Notes under the pieces: model-generated
The model's database searches: none
What the model was told of the DNA's origin: nothing
The model's input: only the letters and a program-made list of their open reading frames with translations
Program-made: the position numbers and the translations under genes
Shown: positions 5,190-6,313 of the stretch, one piece after another
Position numbering within the stretch: the first letter of the stretch is position 1
Layout: every line of letters starts with the position of its first letter
Source of the DNA: Planctomycetota bacterium
GTDB lineage: Bacteria > Planctomycetota > Phycisphaerae > WQYP01
Assembly (NCBI GenBank): GCA_021828935.1
Contig: JAJZCU010000131.1
Span: 1-6,313 of the forward strand
Length of the DNA: 6,313 nt
Reading direction: 5' to 3'

Positions 5190-6116
5190 TCAGTGCCGGT
5201 GCGTCACGGTTGCAAGTGCGTTGGAGACGCTGCGCCTGGCGCCGGCATCGGCGCCCAAGCCGTCCAAATCGTCCAGGCCGCCGGCCAGATCAACGCGCCC
5301 CTCGCAAAGGCCGATGCTCAGGGCAATTGTTTCACAAACTGCGGCCGGGTCGTCCAACACCAGCACATTCTGACCAAGCAGGCTGCGCCAGGCCTCGTGG
5401 ATGCGCAGGTCGCCGCTGTTGCTGGCTCCGCGCGGAATCAGATGGAACACTTCATACATGCGGCCCAGTTCAGCATAGATGGCCGGCGTTGAAATGCGTT
5501 CCTGCACATGGTCGCCGATGACGTGGTACGCCTGCCGCCGGCTGACGGCGGGGTAATACTGCTCATCGCCAATGATAAACAAGTATCCTTTCTGGCCGCG
5601 CCGTTCCAGGCAGTCCAGCGCCGTGTGGCGGGCCATAAAATACGCGGCCAGTTCATAAGATTCCGTGCTCTGACCGCCGCCGCCGCCTTCCAGAAACATG
5701 CGGCCCAGGTCGTCTTCCATTTCAAGGCCTGATTCAAATTGCCCCACCTGCAGCGGCGCCCGGTCGCAGGTGGCGTCGCCAATGGCGCCAAACAGCACCT
5801 GCGGATGGGCAAGATATTGCCGTGAAAGCAGCAGCGCCATGAGCCGGCCCAGCTTCCTTTGCAGGATCACCGGGATGCAACCCATGGAACCTGTCACATC
5901 AAACAGCACGGCCACTGCCCTGGATTCGGGATGGCTGGCGCTGTCGCGGCTTTCGCGCAGCCGCACATGCCGCGGGTCCATGAGCCGGTGCGTCTTGCGG
6001 GCATGCGGCGGCCCGCGGCGCAGCATGTCGTCGTAGGCAAAGGCGCTGGCGCCCGTGGCGGCGCGGTGCGCCGAACGGCTGTTATAAAATTCGTCTGACC
6101 AGTAGCTGCCACCCAT
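5190..6116 (-). CDS. von Willebrand factor A (VWA) domain protein
   Basis: The 308-residue protein opens with a distinctive polar region (residues 4-59: SYWSDEFYNSR, FAYDD, RESRDS), then a single VWA domain. The MIDAS metal site is visible: DVTGSMG (73-79, DxTxS type), GDATCD (113-118) and a five-glycine run followed by Ser150/Thr151 (GGGGGQSTESYE). QVGQFESGLEMEDDLGRMFLEGG (123-145), GYLFIIGDE (177-185) and DDPAAVCETIALSIGLCEG (255-273) look strongly constrained. There is no signal peptide or membrane segment, so it should be cytoplasmic. VWA domains bind partners through a metal ion; catalytic function is not expected. AAGGAG lies seven bases before the ATG at 6116. It is transcribed from the 6282-6310 promoter and lies directly upstream of the PurA paralogue. 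I recall similar VWA proteins in actinobacteria and planctomycetes, with unknown role. Confidence 0.85.
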   Translation of the reverse strand: MGGSYWSDEFYNSRSAHRAATGASAFAYDDMLRRGPPHARKTHRLMDPRHVRLRESRDSASHPESRAVAVLFDVTGSMGCIPVILQRKLGRLMALLLSRQYLAHPQVLFGAIGDATCDRAPLQVGQFESGLEMEDDLGRMFLEGGGGGQSTESYELAAYFMARHTALDCLERRGQKGYLFIIGDEQYYPAVSRRQAYHVIGDHVQERISTPAIYAELGRMYEVFHLIPRGASNSGDLRIHEAWRSLLGQNVLVLDDPAAVCETIALSIGLCEGRVDLAGGLDDLDGLGADAGARRSVSNALATVTHRH

Positions 6117-6145
6117 GATGTGTCTCCTTAAAAGAGGGTAAAACT

Positions 6146-6174
6146 AAAAAAACAACTCACCGCACCGTGCGGCG
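6146..6174 (-). terminator. Terminator-like hairpin in the VWA leader (attenuator candidate)
   Basis: On the minus strand CCGCA (6172-6168) and TGCGG (6164-6160) pair around a three-base loop, and the stem extends by a G-U and a C-G pair to 6174/6158. Seven T's (6152-6146) follow five bases after the stem. The structure lies about 30 bases before the VWA start codon and downstream of its promoter. The gap between stem and T tract makes it weaker than the one before the synthetase. Confidence 0.5.
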
Positions 6175-6190
6175 CTGTCCGTGTTCGATC

Positions 6191-6227
6191 GCGGCTGCCG
6201 GTCGGCGTTGCGTTGCCGCCCGGCCGC
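6191..6227 (-). promoter_or_regulatory. GC-rich leader stem-loop upstream of the VWA terminator-like hairpin
   Basis: On the minus strand GCGGC (6227-6223) can pair with GCCGC (6195-6191). Inside, CGGGCGGC and GCCGACCG pair with one mismatch around an eight-base loop, leaving a three-base bulge. The sequence just 5' of it contains GCGGCG, which could pair instead with CGCCGC at the foot of the terminator-like hairpin. That leaves room for alternative terminator and antiterminator folds. No known riboswitch class is recognised. Confidence 0.35.
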
Positions 6228-6265
6228 CGCTGCGTTGATTGGCATTCGGGCTATTTTCGGCCTTC

Positions 6266-6305
6266 GTGTCATCAGTACACCATGTTAGTGTCTGATTTAC
6301 ACTAA
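6266..6305. promoter_or_regulatory. Tandem operator: two GTGT-N7-ACAC inverted repeats
   Basis: The stronger site at 6285-6305 is TTAGTGT-N7-ACACTAA, a perfect seven-base inverted repeat lying between the -35 and -10 boxes. A second site with the same core and spacing, GTGT-N7-ACAC at 6266-6280, covers the predicted transcription start. The two centres are 22 bp apart, about two helical turns, so two dimers would bind the same face of the DNA. This is a classic layout for a dimeric helix-turn-helix repressor. Its gene is not in the window. Confidence 0.6.
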
Positions 6306-6310
6306 GTCAA
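6282..6310 (-). promoter_or_regulatory. Sigma70-type promoter of the VWA-synthetase unit
   Basis: On the minus strand TTGACT (6310-6305, 5 of 6 matches to TTGACA) is followed after exactly 17 bases by TAACAT (6287-6282, 4 of 6 matches to TATAAT). The transcription start would be near 6275, giving a structured leader of about 160 bases before the VWA start codon. The spacer is almost entirely filled by an inverted repeat, so the promoter is probably repressible. Confidence 0.6.
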
Positions 6311-6313
6311 GCA

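Noticed and set aside
1..6313. CRISPR array, tRNA or insertion sequence
   Set aside because: No regularly spaced identical repeats of CRISPR length, no tRNA-like cloverleaf and no transposase-like frame were seen on either strand. The only regular repeat is the short degenerate one at 3647-3708.

Overview
The window is a compact bacterial stretch with a mixed but fairly GC-rich composition. Every gene I can support lies on the minus strand, so it reads from position 6313 down to 1. There are five complete genes and the first codons of a sixth. No tRNA, rRNA, CRISPR array or transposase is visible. The host cannot be fixed from this window. A degenerate intergenic repeat of a kind I associate with Verrucomicrobia, Planctomycetes and similar genomes, together with an EboB-like TatD hydrolase, makes a PVC-type or other environmental Gram-negative plausible. 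That is inference.

Region 1 (6313 to 3729) is the most unusual part. A von Willebrand factor A protein (5190-6116) is followed by a divergent adenylosuccinate synthetase paralogue (3729-5063). The synthetase keeps the phosphoryl-transfer residues of PurA (Asp13 and His43, equivalent to E. coli His41). It has a changed P-loop, a changed IMP-site glycine loop and no recognisable aspartate-binding loop, so it probably ligates something other than the housekeeping substrates. The pair has elaborate control signals: a good sigma70-type promoter with two GTGT-N7-ACAC inverted repeats 22 bp apart, and an intrinsic-terminator-like hairpin plus seven T's in front of the ribosome binding site of each gene. 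This looks like a repressor-controlled, attenuated nucleotide-modifying module, and it is the best candidate here for an undescribed system.

Region 2 (3728 to 1466) starts with a 346-base gene-free gap. The gap contains a helically phased degenerate repeat (3647-3708), a promoter candidate and a perfect hairpin. It is followed by a tightly coupled RloA-type AAA/ABC ATPase (2072-3382) and an RloB-family protein (1466-2065), a pair of the AbiL/Rlo anti-phage type. The RloB N-terminal Toprim-like motif is altered.

Region 3 (1465 to 172) has its own TATAAT promoter, an 80-residue helical protein of unknown function (1124-1366) and a TatD-family metallohydrolase (172-1062) that closely resembles EboB of the ebo metabolite-trafficking clusters. 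Past it lies a further promoter with an operator-like inverted repeat and the start codon of another gene at the left edge.

Regions 1 and 2 together read like an accessory or defence-type island next to a small metabolic operon. No functional link between the three regions is proven by the sequence.
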